Shown here piece by piece: positions 1 to 12,900 of a DNA stretch of 64,000 bases (position 1 is its first letter; every line of letters begins with the position of its first letter). The DNA comes from Taeniopygia guttata (Eukaryota > Chordata > Aves > Passeriformes > Estrildidae). The translations under genes were made by a program, and so were the position numbers. Below the pieces are notes generated by a model. That model worked only from the letters and a program-made list of their open reading frames with translations, was not told the origin of the DNA and did no database searches. The stretch covers positions 103,166,501 to 103,230,500 of the forward strand of contig NC_133027.1 in NCBI RefSeq assembly GCF_048771995.1, given 5' to 3'.

Positions 1-3000
1 GGCAGCAAGCCTGAATCCTTGCAGTATTTTCTTATTCTGTGTGCCCTCTGTAGCCCCTTGTTAGAAGAAAGAATATCCTAACTAGCCCATAGTACTTGTT
101 GAAGGGAGGTTTTCTTTTATATTGGAGTTGTTTTCTTTTCTTGGAGATAAGGTGGTGTTGAGCTGTTCTTTTGAGGTTTTTTTGTTGTGCAAATGATTGG
201 ATTCTGTGGATGCTTGTTTTTCCTTCCATAACAAATTTCCATCTCCTTTACTCCCCTAAAATGACAGAAACTGAAGAAGCTCAGTGAGAGCTTTTTGAGA
301 GCTTGAGACAAAAGATCCCTCCAAGCTTGAATGGTATTTCTAATCTCCCTGGCAACTGGCAGCAGAAAAGGCCTTTGCTGTGAATTAGGACGAAGTACCA
401 GCTTTCAGAAAAAAATCTGCATGGGTCTGTCTCTCCCTCCACATAACACCTGTGTCAGGCTCGAGGCCTCTCTTGGTAGCAAAACTTGTCTGAGATTGAA
501 GAACTACTGTTTCACTTCTGTTTTGTTTGGGTTTTAAGTTTTTAGGCTGTTCAATGTTCCTGCATTAAAAGAAAAAAAAATTGAGTTTTAATGCAAAGTT
601 TGGAGTGTGTTTTTGGGATGAAAAAGTAGAAATGGCCTTAATGAAATCCAGCTATAATCTGGCTGGTAGTAAAGGACAGGCAGACTAAAAAATTCCCTGA
701 AAAAGCATAGAGTGGCAGCAGTGGCAGAAGCAGAAACAATTTCTTTCCAAAGCCCCTTGTCTTTCCCTAGGCCTTGGACAACTTCTCTCCAGCTCACAGA
801 GGAAACAGCCTCAGGTTTCAAACAGGTTTCCTTGGAGTCGCCTGGGCTGTGAGGAGGAGAAGTCAACAATGCCTTAAGGATAGCAGGAAGGGAAATAAAA
901 TGTTCTTTCTGGCCGGGGCATGGGCAAGGTCTGTGCAGGTGAGGAGGTGTCTGGCATCCTTTGCTTCCCTGCTGAGCCAAGGTATCACACAGGCTCCTCT
1001 GGTTGTCTCTGCTCTGCTTGGATCCTGAGGCAGGGAGCTTGAAATGGGACCAGTGTCATTTCAAGCCACTGACAATGGAACAACATCATTTAAAAAGTCT
1101 TTTTTTAAACAGATGTGCAGGACACACTGTAGATTATCTTGGTGCCCTACGCAAGCAGATTTTCCTTCAGCTGAGGGGGAGTTTTGCTTACAAATAGTTT
1201 TGAAGGTGTAGCACAGCAGTCAGTGCACTTCTGTTCCGGGTCATCCAAAATAAGTGTCTTCTCTGTTTGGAAGTTCTCAGTTAAAAGCATTCTGAAGCTA
1301 AAAGGAAATTAGGATGTGGCATTGTGAATGTTTTAGTTTTTAAAACTTCCCGGGTAATTAGAAAGTTCTACCTTGTATCAATTTTGGGAACATGACAGTA
1401 CACGTAACTCTTCATCTCCTTGTGCCCATCAACCATGCCTTGTTCCCCAGCAGCATATAAAAATCTAATATAATGAGAGTGTCCTAACAGGCTGTATGAG
1501 TTGTGAATTCAGAATTTAAAAGAAATCAGCTATCCTCAATCTGCACTGAAAAAAAACCGCTCAGAAATTGGAATTGAACCTGGTATCTTTCAAATGTTTA
1601 GATCAAATGTACAGACAGTAAGAGACTTTTCTTCTTTTTTGTTTTAATATAATTCCTGTATCTCAGTACACTAACTGGCACATTTTCTGATGCCATTTTT
1701 TGAAAACTTGGGGGTTTAATTTGGAAAGGTGATGCTGGATTTATCTGGAAATTGATCTAACCTTTTATGGTTTATATTTCTGAAATCACAGTTTTGGGAT
1801 AAGACATAACTTAGCAAAGAAAAAGAATGCCTTAAATAATATGAGATGTTATAGAGAAGGGTATTGCAAACATAATAAAGTAAATTAACTGGGTTTTTTT
1901 GGGAAGACAGGCTAGTATGTAAAAAGCGTGCAAGGTTTATTTGAAGTTTCATATATTCTTGAGAGATTAATAATGCTAGTGGAAGTATTGAATACTCCGA
2001 AAATCATACAATTGGTTTTCCAATTTCCAGTAAAGGCCTGGCTGAGAGGCTTGCTGTTTGTTTCTGCTACAGAAGTGTATTTAGGAGGTTTGTTTTGGAC
2101 ATGAAACTTACTCCCTACTCTGAGGTTCCGTGCTGAAGGCTGACCAGCTCAGTTCAGCAAGATGCCTCTAGAAAGAAAAAGAAATGTTCTCAGGAGATGT
2201 TACCAGAACGCTTGCAAGCAGTGGTAGAACATTCTCTGTAGGAGACTGATTCATATGCTGGAGGGTTTTATTGAATACCTGGTAAGAGTGAACAAAGCAA
2301 ATAAGAGAATCAGGATTGTAATGCTGGTTTTTGAGCTTGATTAAAATGAATGTTCTCTGACTCCTGTTTCCACCTCCTCTCCCCCCTAGTCTTTTGTACT
2401 TGAGCTTTGGAATCCCAAGTCCCTTGTGTTTATAACATGAAAGGACACCTGTACTGCTTTTTATGGGGTTGTTTGTTTGGGTGGTTTATTTGGTTTGGGG
2501 TTTTGTTTTTTTTCATTGTTTTTCCTGTGCATTAAGCTCGGAGACAGCTGAGCCCATCCCTACAGAACTTCACTGCCCTTCCAACCCGGTACTGTGGATT
2601 TGCCATGTCCCAACAGGAGACAGTGACACGACACAGAACAAAGGGCATAGGAGGAAATGAAAAGTCAGCTTATGCAATAGCTGTGTATCTTGTTTAATGA
2701 AGCAGCTGATTCTTATGTGCAGAGCCAGCTGGGTGACTTCAGGATCTTTCTGAAGTCCTTTTGCTAGATTCTTCAAACACCTTGGAGACTCCTTGAATAT
2801 GTGCAGGAGGATTTTCTGCAAACCGTCAAACAGCTTCTTTTGTGCTTAGTAGGCTTGGGTGATAAGCAGCTACTTAAAACAGATTTGATCAAAAAGTCTA
2901 AAAGAGTTAAAAAGGTGACTGGAAAAGTTGGGTTAAACTTGTTCCTGAAGGAATGGTAGAAAATGCAGAAATTAAGTGAACTGCATATTCTCTTTTGTTT

Positions 3001-3801
3001 GTGTTAGAGATTTAAATCCAGTATGTGCTATCTGGTGCAGGAGATGACATTTTTTCTTTGACATCTGAATGGTCTTCTATCCATACTTCAGTATACTTCA
3101 AAAGTCCTTGAAGAAACCTTTTTAAACTTGTCCTTTTGAAATTGATTTGATGTGACTGTATCGTACTAAAAGTAAACTAGAGTAACTTTAATAAAAAATA
3201 GCTACTATGGGAAATGGAAAAGCTAGAATAGTTAGGTTGTTTCTAACTTTCCAAACCCTTGAAACATCTTGAAATATTCAAAGGTGAAAAATGTAAACAG
3301 AAATATCTTGAAATCAAGTAAAGAACTGTAGAAATAAGATACATTTTTGGGATCACTTGCCTTACACGACAGACATGCTCTCTCTTATGTGGACAGAGCT
3401 CTCTTTAAGTCATAATTGATTAGTTATGTTTAATTTGTGGTCTTATATAAAAACAGCTCTTGGTGTCATGTAGTTAAAATTGTTTTGATAGGGAAGCTGA
3501 TTTTTTCTTAAACTTCCATAGTTTCAGGGAAAATTTTGGAATATGACCAAGTTTAGCTTCAAGCTTGTAAAGCAGTTGAGACAGAAGTTACTTTCTTATT
3601 TACTGATACCTTACTGACATCATACAGACTTCTGGCTGTTTGTATTTTGCAGTTTGGAAAAAATGAGATAGTGATTTCTTACGTTACTTTTTTTAGATGG
3701 TTTTGTTTCATTTGATTTCAGGATAAGTGCAGTACCTTAATGAGTGTGACCTGTGAAAGCATAAACAGTGATACAAGTAATTTTTTTTTTTTTGCTTGCA
3801 G
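1..3801 (+). other. PPP2R5A intron (partial), no feature seen
   Basis: This is the 3' part of the intron before the first exon in the window. I looked for the preceding B56 exon (NELVEYVST-like sequence) and did not find it. Short open frames on both strands look like chance. A T run next to the acceptor is the only simple sequence of note. Confidence 0.8.
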
Positions 3802-3903
3802 ATTAGTTCTAATATTTTCAGAACACTTCCACCTAGTGATAACCCAGATTTTGATCCAGAAGAAGATGAACCAACACTTGAAGCCTCATGGCCCCACATA
3901 CAG
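3802..3903 (+). CDS. PPP2R5A: PPP2R5A coding exon (first in window)
   Basis: 34 codons, phase 0 to 0, from [11 protein letters not shown] to EASWPHIQ. The acceptor is a long T run ending in TTGCTTGCAG; the donor is CAG|GTGTGT. Human has SAN where this has SSN. It encodes an early helical repeat of the B56 fold. Confidence 0.95.
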
Positions 3904-6900
3904 GTGTGTAATTCCTTTAATTCCAAGCTTTCTTGTAGGACAAGAATCATGGATGCTTCAGTCATTTTGTGCCTTTGTTAAGAACAAGAAAATTGCTTTT
4001 ATAATACAATTGGTTTTTATACTTGAGAGGGAAAAAAAGTTTTTTAGCATGTATAGATATGGCTGAACGTAACTCTTCCAAGTGGTTTAAATACTATTTC
4101 TTAAACAGAGGGATTGCACTGTTACATTGTGTTGTATGTATGTCTTAAAACTGTGGATATTTTAGGTAATTGTGTTCTTCACCTAAGAGGTTTGTTTTCT
4201 GCGGCTGGGCAACTTTTTAGTGTTGCTTCGATAAAATATAAGTTAATATTAACAGTTCTGTTTCTCGTGGCAATAACAAAAAATGGAGTAATAGCCTTTA
4301 TTTGTCCTTTGAGGAAATAGAAATCCCCTCCTTCTTCCCCACCCTCTTCCCTCCCTCCATGCCAAAACTTGACAATATCAGCGTTGTTTGGTAACAGTTG
4401 CATGGTTATTCCATTGTTGCACTTCTCTGGTGATCTCGTGATTTTTATAGCTCTGCTGTATCAATCATGTGATTGACTTGAAACACTGCTGAATTTTATT
4501 TTATTTTCGATTAACTCTTAGAAGCTGTAAATGTCCAAGCACGTATCTTGGGTAGTTCATTGCTGAATTTGTGTAAGTAGTATCTGTTAAAGAAAAGTAA
4601 AGTGGCAACTCCTAGCAGTGGGTAGATAAGGCTGCTGCACATCTTTATACCATTTGTTCTTTCCTCTCAAGGGCTTAAATGCTACTCTGCCCCCATAATA
4701 TTACAGTTCTAATGCATCCACAAATGGTCTTGTTTTAAAACTGGGCTTCTAATAGTGACTCTAAAAGGTACGTATTCAGCATAGTATTTCAGACGTAAAG
4801 AAGAATTAAGTTATCACAAAAAATAACTCTGCAGGTTAAAGGGTGTGATAATTGTTTTCTTATATATGGCCAATTCTAATTCATAGGAGAAATGGCTAGA
4901 TCTAAACTCGATAAGAGGCTTGTCTTTGTTGGGTGGGGAGGTGCAAGAGCTAAGCAAATGTCTCTTATCAGCAGCAGCACCATCTGACTTCTAAATACCT
5001 GTGTCTCAGAGGTGAAATCTGTAAATATTAGCTCAGTTCACTTTAAGTCATAATTAAACTCTAGTCCTGTTCATAGAAAAAGGCCTGTGGATTTTGTGAT
5101 GGGTTCACATGTGCCTTAGGCTTGCCTGAGAGAAATTGAAAGAGGTTTGTAGCCTTTGGTATTATTTGAAATTTTATTTTTGGGTTTCTTCCTTGCTGTG
5201 TTCTAAGGGAATTTTTGTCAGGCTACCTGGTCACTGGTTGTGGATTTCCCTCTCCCCTCTCTGTTGTTCATCCTGTCCTTGGAATCGATCACTCCTTGCA
5301 GCACAGTGGAAACAGTTTGTGTTTCCGACTCTGTCCTTTTACAGTTCATGTGCTGCTGGACCATAGAAGACTGAGTTGGATAAATTGCTCATTGCCCTTC
5401 AGGAACACAAAGCTGCTGGAAATGTCAGATTTTGTGTGTGGAAGGAAGGCTGTACACAACCATTCTCCTGCCCAGCAAAATACACCATTATTTTTGGCAT
5501 AGTCTGAAGGACTGCTTAAGAAGGGAAGGTGTGGATGTTTTGCTGGCTCTGATTTGTGATAGATAATTACAAACAAATTCCAAATTATATCCTGATCTGT
5601 AGTCAGGTAGCCAGTTTTCTGGGAGTGTAAAGAAAAAAAATCTGAACCTCTACTCTTCTCTGCTTGAATCTGTTGACATAATTGCTTAGTAAGTTACCAG
5701 TGTGTGTAGCTACAACAAAAGACTCCAGACCTTCAGTAAAATGAGTGGCACTTGAAAGATGTTGCTTTAAAGCAGTCCTCAGGATGGTTTGTAACAGCCA
5801 AAGTAGGTTGAACGTGTTGGCATTTAAAACCAACCATTTAAAGCATTGTGAAGCTTAGGTAGTGACAGAGTTGGTGGAATTGGTAGTTTAAAGCAATAAT
5901 ATTCTAGTGGTCCTTGCAAGACTGAATCACTAAAGTATTAGGAGTTGTATTTCATATCTCTTTGACCCAAGCAGACCAGTTTTGAGAACAAAAAATACTA
6001 TATCCAATATCTTTCCCCTGATTTAGTATTTCCAAAAGTAATGTTTCTGTTAAGAAAGCTGAGTGTGCCTCTTTCTTTAGGTAGGATCTGTTGTGGCCAG
6101 AATCTGTTCTGGCACCCCTAGTTTGATTGTTATGCTTTTAAGTTTACAAACATTAGCACACATGAGAAGGGAGAGTTTGACTTATCCAGAAATGGCCACT
6201 GCAGCTGAATTCCTGAAATGCCCTGGAAAAAGAGGCTTTCATGTATGTCCCAAGGCTCACAAGGATTTCCAAAGTTATTTGATACCATATCCAGTTGATA
6301 TCTTGAATTTAATCTTGGGCAGCTTGTGACAAGATGTTGCAGCATTGTTCTTTTCACTTAGTTCATCTGCTTGATGTCTCTTGCAGTCATTATACGTTTT
6401 TATGGAAAGAAGCCATAATTGTCCTTCCTCCCCTGTCCTTTAGGGAAAACAAAATATGTCAATTTAGTGCTCGCTCTTAGAAAGTGTTCTATCCCATGAC
6501 AATTCTGGTGGCTCTTTCTCTGTATCCTTTCAGGTTTTAATAATTTTCCTCAAGCACATGTAGGTCTGTGCATCTCTCTCTGTGCTGTCAGTATCTTCCT
6601 GGAATATCCTAGGATTTCATCTGTCACTTCCATAACTTCATTGTGAGGATGGATGGATCTGAGTCATCCTATGGTTAAACCTTTCTCAGCTTAAGGGCTT
6701 GCAAATGCTTAGCAAAGCTTTTTCTTGAAACTCCAGCTTTGCCTTTGAGTTTGCAAACTTGGAACTCCAAATTTGCAAACTTGGAACTCCCAAGTTTGTC
6801 TTTGAGTGACTTTGCAATCTTTAGGTTTAATCCTGTATTTACTTTTCTAGAGCTTCAGAGTCAACTTGGCCTTTCATGTGGGTAACATGACATACTTTTA

Positions 6901-9900
6901 TTTTCTCTTTTCCCCCCTGCTGGAAGCTACTGATATTAAGGCAATTATCACACGTGGCTGTTCTTTGTTGTTGTCACTGACAGAAATATTTCATATAGCA
7001 ATTTGTTACAGAAATCTTGAATTAAGTTAAGTTCCAAAATTAACCCCTATGAAGCTGTGCTATATAACCTCCCTTTGGCCATGTGTTCCCCATTTCTATA
7101 TGAGTTTATCCAGTTGCTAATTTGAAAAAGATCAGTAGAATCTAGAACCACTAGAATGTTTTGGGTTGGATGGGACCTTTGAAAATCACCTTAGTCTGAG
7201 CCCCCTGCCCTGAGAAGAGGCACCTTGCACAAGACCAGGTCGCTCAAGGCACCTGCTGAGTTTGGTGTCATCTGCAAATGTGCTGAGGGTGCTCCCAGTT
7301 CCACTCTCTGTGTCACTGATGGAGGTATGAAGCAGCCGTGGTTGAGCTCTTTCAAAGGCAGAGGCTGGAATATGATAACATTTAAAATTCTACTGTTGGA
7401 TTGTCTATGATGGTGCCAAGAAGATGGTGCCAGGGACAGGACGAGGAGAAATGGCCATACATTGGAGCAGATGAGGAACTTGACACTGAGGGTGGCAGAG
7501 CACTGGTTCAGGCTGCCCAGGAAGGTCATGGTCTCTTTCTCTGGAGGCATTCAAACCCCACCTGTCCCTCTGTCACCTGCTCTAGGTGACCTTGCCTGGG
7601 CAGAGGGTTGGACTAGATGATTTCCAGAGATCCCTCCCAACCCTAACAGTCCTGTTATTCTATGTAAACTGCTGATGTGAAAAGCTCTTCTTGCAGTCTG
7701 TCAGAGGGGGACAAACTGAAGGGTAGCTTGGGTTCCTGAGACTCTGCAGATACAGCTCACCCTCCTTGAGGCTATACATAAGTAACTGTCAGCTCAAATG
7801 TTCTGCATAAAAGTACTTACTGTCATGCATTTTTCTGAAGTGAGGTTCCTAATTATAATTATGAATTACTCAGGTGTTGGCTCTCAGTTTAGTTAAGTAC
7901 TCAGCGTGGTAATAGTTGAAATTCATGCCTTTGAGTATGAGCAGAGCTCTGCATGGGTTTTATTTAGAAGCCCAGTCAGTGATGGCATTGTGTACCTAAA
8001 TTGCATTGTAGTGTTATTACTAATCAGTTGTTTGATTATATGGAGTTATGAAATGGGCATTGAGAACATGAACGACTCTGAATGTAATCTAAACATAAGG
8101 CATCTTTCTCCCAGTTCTGTCTTAGTGAAGAGGTGCCTTCTGTGTACTTTATAAATCCTCCATTGTTATGCAAGTGCAGTGTTTTGTCTTGGACTTCTGA
8201 TGAGCCCCAAAATATGGGACTTGTGCTCTGGCCTCTTCATGCCACTCTCTGCTAGCCCAGGTCTTTGGTAGCTCTATCTCTTGTCAGGATTTTTATCTCT
8301 GGGCAGTGTGGGATTGTAGCAAATAGGAGCTTGAACTAAATAGAAATAATATGCTACAAAGGAGTTTCCAGGATATAGAAGCCTAATTTTAAACCGAGTT
8401 CTTTCAGTTTCTGTGAATTCATTCAGCTGTTTTAATACAACTTTTCATTTTCAGAGTTTGTGGTCAAAACTTAATTTCAGGAACACTTAATAGATTTTTC
8501 TTCATCTCTTTAAGGACTTATGTAATGTTAGAGCACTTAATTTAACTCTCAGTGCTGCTCAATGTTTGGTAACCTATTTCTGCATAATAAGTTCTTAACA
8601 TGGAAGGAACTTAACATTTAGAACTTGTTTTTTGTACACTATTGGTATTTTCAGTAGATTATTTATTAAGCTCTGACTCTTCTGGGAATTGAAGGGCTCT
8701 GTGTACTTAATGTTATTCTTTCAGTAAATTCCAGTAGGAATTGTGGTTAAGCAGTGATGTGTTAGGCTTTGATTCCTCTTGTGATTTTTGAGCGTGTGAA
8801 TAGTCCCACTTACTTTGGTGGTGGTGCCAAGGCTGAGATCCATGTTATGGTGTGCTTCCTAACTTCAGAATTTTCATTTCTATGTTTGTAGTTGGTGTAT
8901 GAGTTTTTCCTGAGGTTTTTGGAGAGCCCAGATTTTCAGCCCAGCATCGCAAAGCGATACATTGACCAGAGATTTGTACAGCAGGTAAGAGGAGAGTGTT
9001 AAAGTTGAAAGTGGGATTTAAGGATCACCTCTTGAGCTCAGCTTATCAGATGGACTTAAAGCTTTCCTCTTGACACAGGGTAAATTTCTGTTGTTGCAGC
9101 AGTGGTTTCTGCTAAACACTAAATAAACAGCACATCATACCACAGGGGCTATATGTAATTAGTAACTTCAGGAACACTTTGTTTTCAGATATTAACCTCA
9201 GTGCTTTGCAATGAAAGATATTTGGAATTTGTAAAGTTCTGTTTTTCATGATTTGTAACTTAATTCCAGCCAAATCAACAATGTGGTAATTATATTTTTG
9301 TAGTCCTTCTATGTTTGTTTTTTAATAGTTTTACCATGGGAAAACTTACAGCAAACTTTTTTCTTGTAAAACTTAATGTACTTACTGTACATGAAATGTG
9401 TTTCAACACCTTCTTACTTATGCCTAGATAGTGTAATTCTCTTTATTATTGTGTATTAACCACTGAAGGAAAATCAAGTAAGAAATTACTTAGGAAAGTC
9501 ATGATTTACCATGCAAAGCAACTATGAGCAAGAAAATGAAGTGAGATTTCATATTAAATATAACTTCTCAGGGAATTACGGTGTAGAATTCAATAGGAAT
9601 TTTTGGTTCAAGGTGAATTCAGTGGGGATTTTTTCACTGTGTTGAAATATTTGTTTGCCAAATTTTGTTTGTCAAAATACTTGTTTGCTCAGTATGTGAA
9701 GAGTGAGGACTGTCAGGCCATCACAATACAGCAGTGAAAAGTAAAACCACAGGACGGGTGCTTTGCCTCCCTACCTTCAGTGACTGCATTAATTTCCACT
9801 TAATTGGTTCTACTGTTCTTGTTTACAAGTGTTTCCTTCTTCTCAGTTTAATTCAGCTTACACACAAAACTTAAGCCTGAGGCTGCTGGTGAGCCATTGG

Positions 9901-12900
9901 CTGTGGGTATCCACTTTACAAATTGACCTATGGTCCTTGAGAGCAGCATTGCAGAGTTTGTTCCTGACATTTCACTTGATCTTTCTCTAGAGTACAAGAT
10001 AGAGACAATGCAACCAACAGCTAGCTATATATGGGAAAAAACGTGGAGTAGTGACCCTGAGAAATTCCTGCTAAATATAAAATTGAAATGAGCCTGAACC
10101 AAGTTCCTGAACAGCTGTTTCCAGTCCCTTGTGGTGCTTGGTAGACATACCTAAGCTCAGACCTGAGCAGGAGACTCTGCTGACTGCCCGAGCTGTTACT
10201 GACTTGCTCAAGGCAGCTCACATTTCTGAATATGCTGTTGCTTGGCCATGCAGGGTTAAAAGAAAAAATTAACACCAAAAATTATGGTCTGTAATGTGAT
10301 GGACTATTTTTCATGTCTTTGAGTGAGCATGGTCTTTTCTGTATCTTTGGAAGACTTTCTACAAGAAAAAAGTATGTGGAAAGTTTTGTTAGCTTCTTGC
10401 AGCATTAGTAGGGAATTGGTTAGTAATTACATATCTTGTCCTTATTCTATGACCCCCTCCTTAATTGTAAAATTTCTCGTATAGGAATGCTTTTGCTTGG
10501 CTATCAAGACACAACTTTTGAGATAAGCAGTAAAGGATTTTAATTACAAAATTGTAAATCTAGGATATGGATTTGATTAATTCTGATTTCTTAAATAACA
10601 AATATAAACCACTTGCCTACAGTTTGATAATTTCGTGTTTGCAATTGCATTTTTATTTTGATAGTATGATAGTTACTGGAATGACTTCGGTGTCTGTTGT
10701 ACACAGGACAGGAATGAAGTTGATAAGTTTATTAGAAAAAATCAACTTTATTAAAAATGTAATTTTGAAAACCTGTTATTGACATCAATACAAAATGTAC
10801 AGTTAAACTGATGCTATTTTATTCCTAATGTGAAATTGTAAATTCAAGATAAAATTCAAATCAGGTAGTAACAATACAAAACCTTAAGTCTTTCAAAAAT
10901 AATACATTTCAATTTAATTTTTAAAGTTGTTGGAGCTCTTTGACAGTGAAGACCCACGAGAACGTGATTTCCTAAAGACAGTTCTTCATAGAATTTATGG
11001 AAAATTCCTTGGTTTAAGAGCATTCATCAGGAAACAGATAAACAACATTTTCCTCAGGTATGCTCTGTGTGTTTGACTAGGTTGAGGAATATTTTATCTT
11101 TCCTTCACAGTCTGGGTCTGCAGTGATTTATTCTTGAACTAAAAGACCTGTGTTTGGTCTTTGATCTTGTTTTCAAATATTTGAAGCTTAGTAAAGGTTG
11201 TTTATTTGGAATCTCTGGTCCTCTGTGGCAATTTTTGATGGTTGTCTTTTTTGGTAACAGGTTTATATATGAAACAGAGCACTTCAATGGTGTTGCTGAA
11301 CTTCTTGAGATATTAGGAAGGTAAGTTTGATCTCACACAGAAAAAAATATTAAACATTACTGTGAATGTTTGCTTCAGCTTTTCTGCTTTGGGAATGGAG
11401 GAGGGAAGAGAATTATTACAGTAACGAGTGATGAAGTGCAGTCACTGATAATCTTATACTGTCTGGGTTGCCACATGAATATCAGATTAGGACACAGAAT
11501 AAATTATTCTTTTTTCAGTGCAAGTTTTAAAGATGACAGGCAAAAATTTTTTCTCAAGAGTCCTTGTTTGTCAGACCTATCTACTCTTGGTTATCTTCTG
11601 CCTGATAGATGACTTGTTCTTTGAGTCAGAAAATGAGTGCTTACTTTTGCCCTTGTGTTGAATGAAATTAATCTTCAGCAGGCTGGTTTTCCTTCAGTTT
11701 TATTCAGGAAAGCCTTGTAAGTCCTAGGGTTTTTTAGTTACCTTTTTTTTTTTTTTTTTTTAAATGTTATTTCACTAACTTCAGTTTAACTTTGAAGTTT
11801 TTCTCTGGTTCTTTTACTGCCTTTCCAAAACTGTCACACATTTCACAGCAGAATATTATATTACTGGTCTGACTAAAAAGACAAATATGGTGAAGCTATT
11901 GTGGAGCAAATTTTTATGAAAAATCAAGTGATAGGGATCCCATTATTTTCTCAGATTTTGCCTAAAATGTAAGGGGCAAAAGAAACTAACCTTTTCCTGA
12001 AGGACTTTTTTCTTGTCTATAGCTCATCAACTCTTAAATATAAGAGGACTGAATCAATGAGACAACTTTTAAACTTTGTTTTTGAAGGGAAAGGTTGTTC
12101 AATATCTCAAAACAAATGTTTAAACTGCACTGTTAAAATTTTATAATCTTTTTTCTCTGCAAGTTGCTAGTGATGGTGAGTGAAATGGATCAGCTTCCTG
12201 ATACATCTGTCTAAGCTTTACAATTAGACAGCAGGACTTCCTGTAGGTAATTTTATTTAATGGAGGTCACGATAAAAATACTTCAGCTCATCTCACAGGT
12301 ATTATTTAGCTTCTAGTGTGGTTCTCTGGTATTCCTTACCAAGAGTCTAAACTCTCATTATAATTGGCATTTTAAAGGTTGTGCACATGCACATGCATTT
12401 TATGGCTTCAAAATAATCAGGTTTAAAAACTGAATCAGAAATTGAGTTTCAGTTGAACTTAGAGAAATTTTTGACTTGCTAGGAAAAAAAATATTTTTTT
12501 AATAAAAATAAATCCTGCTTATTCATGTTTTCAGTATTATCAATGGTTTTGCACTGCCACTGAAAGCAGAACACAAACAGTTCCTTATGAAAGTTCTGAT
12601 TCCCATGCATACTGCAAAGGGATTAGCTTTGTTTCATGCACAGGTAAGCTTTTGCCTATTTTTAAGAATGGTGGGGTTTTTGTATTTATATTTGAAACTA
12701 ATGAAATTTAAAGCACTATGTGTTAGAATATCGATATTCCAAAATATTTGAAAATTCAGTCACTTTAAATAAAATCTTCCAGATTTTATATCTAAATGTT
12801 AATTCTGAGATAATATTTGGCATATATTACAAGTGAAAGAATGTACCAATGAGTCAAAGACTTTACCAACTGAAGTTGGAAGCTTTCTTTGCTTGTAGTC

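Larger units (their letters stand above)
3904..8891 (+). other. PPP2R5A intron with CR1 pair
   Basis: A 5-kb intron. Apart from the two CR1 fragments at 7.1-7.7 kb and a short tandem duplication at 6.75 kb I see no gene, RNA or other repeat. Confidence 0.75.

Noticed and set aside
588-980. 130-codon minus-strand open frame in the first intron
   Set aside because: No family resemblance; lies antisense in a PPP2R5A intron.
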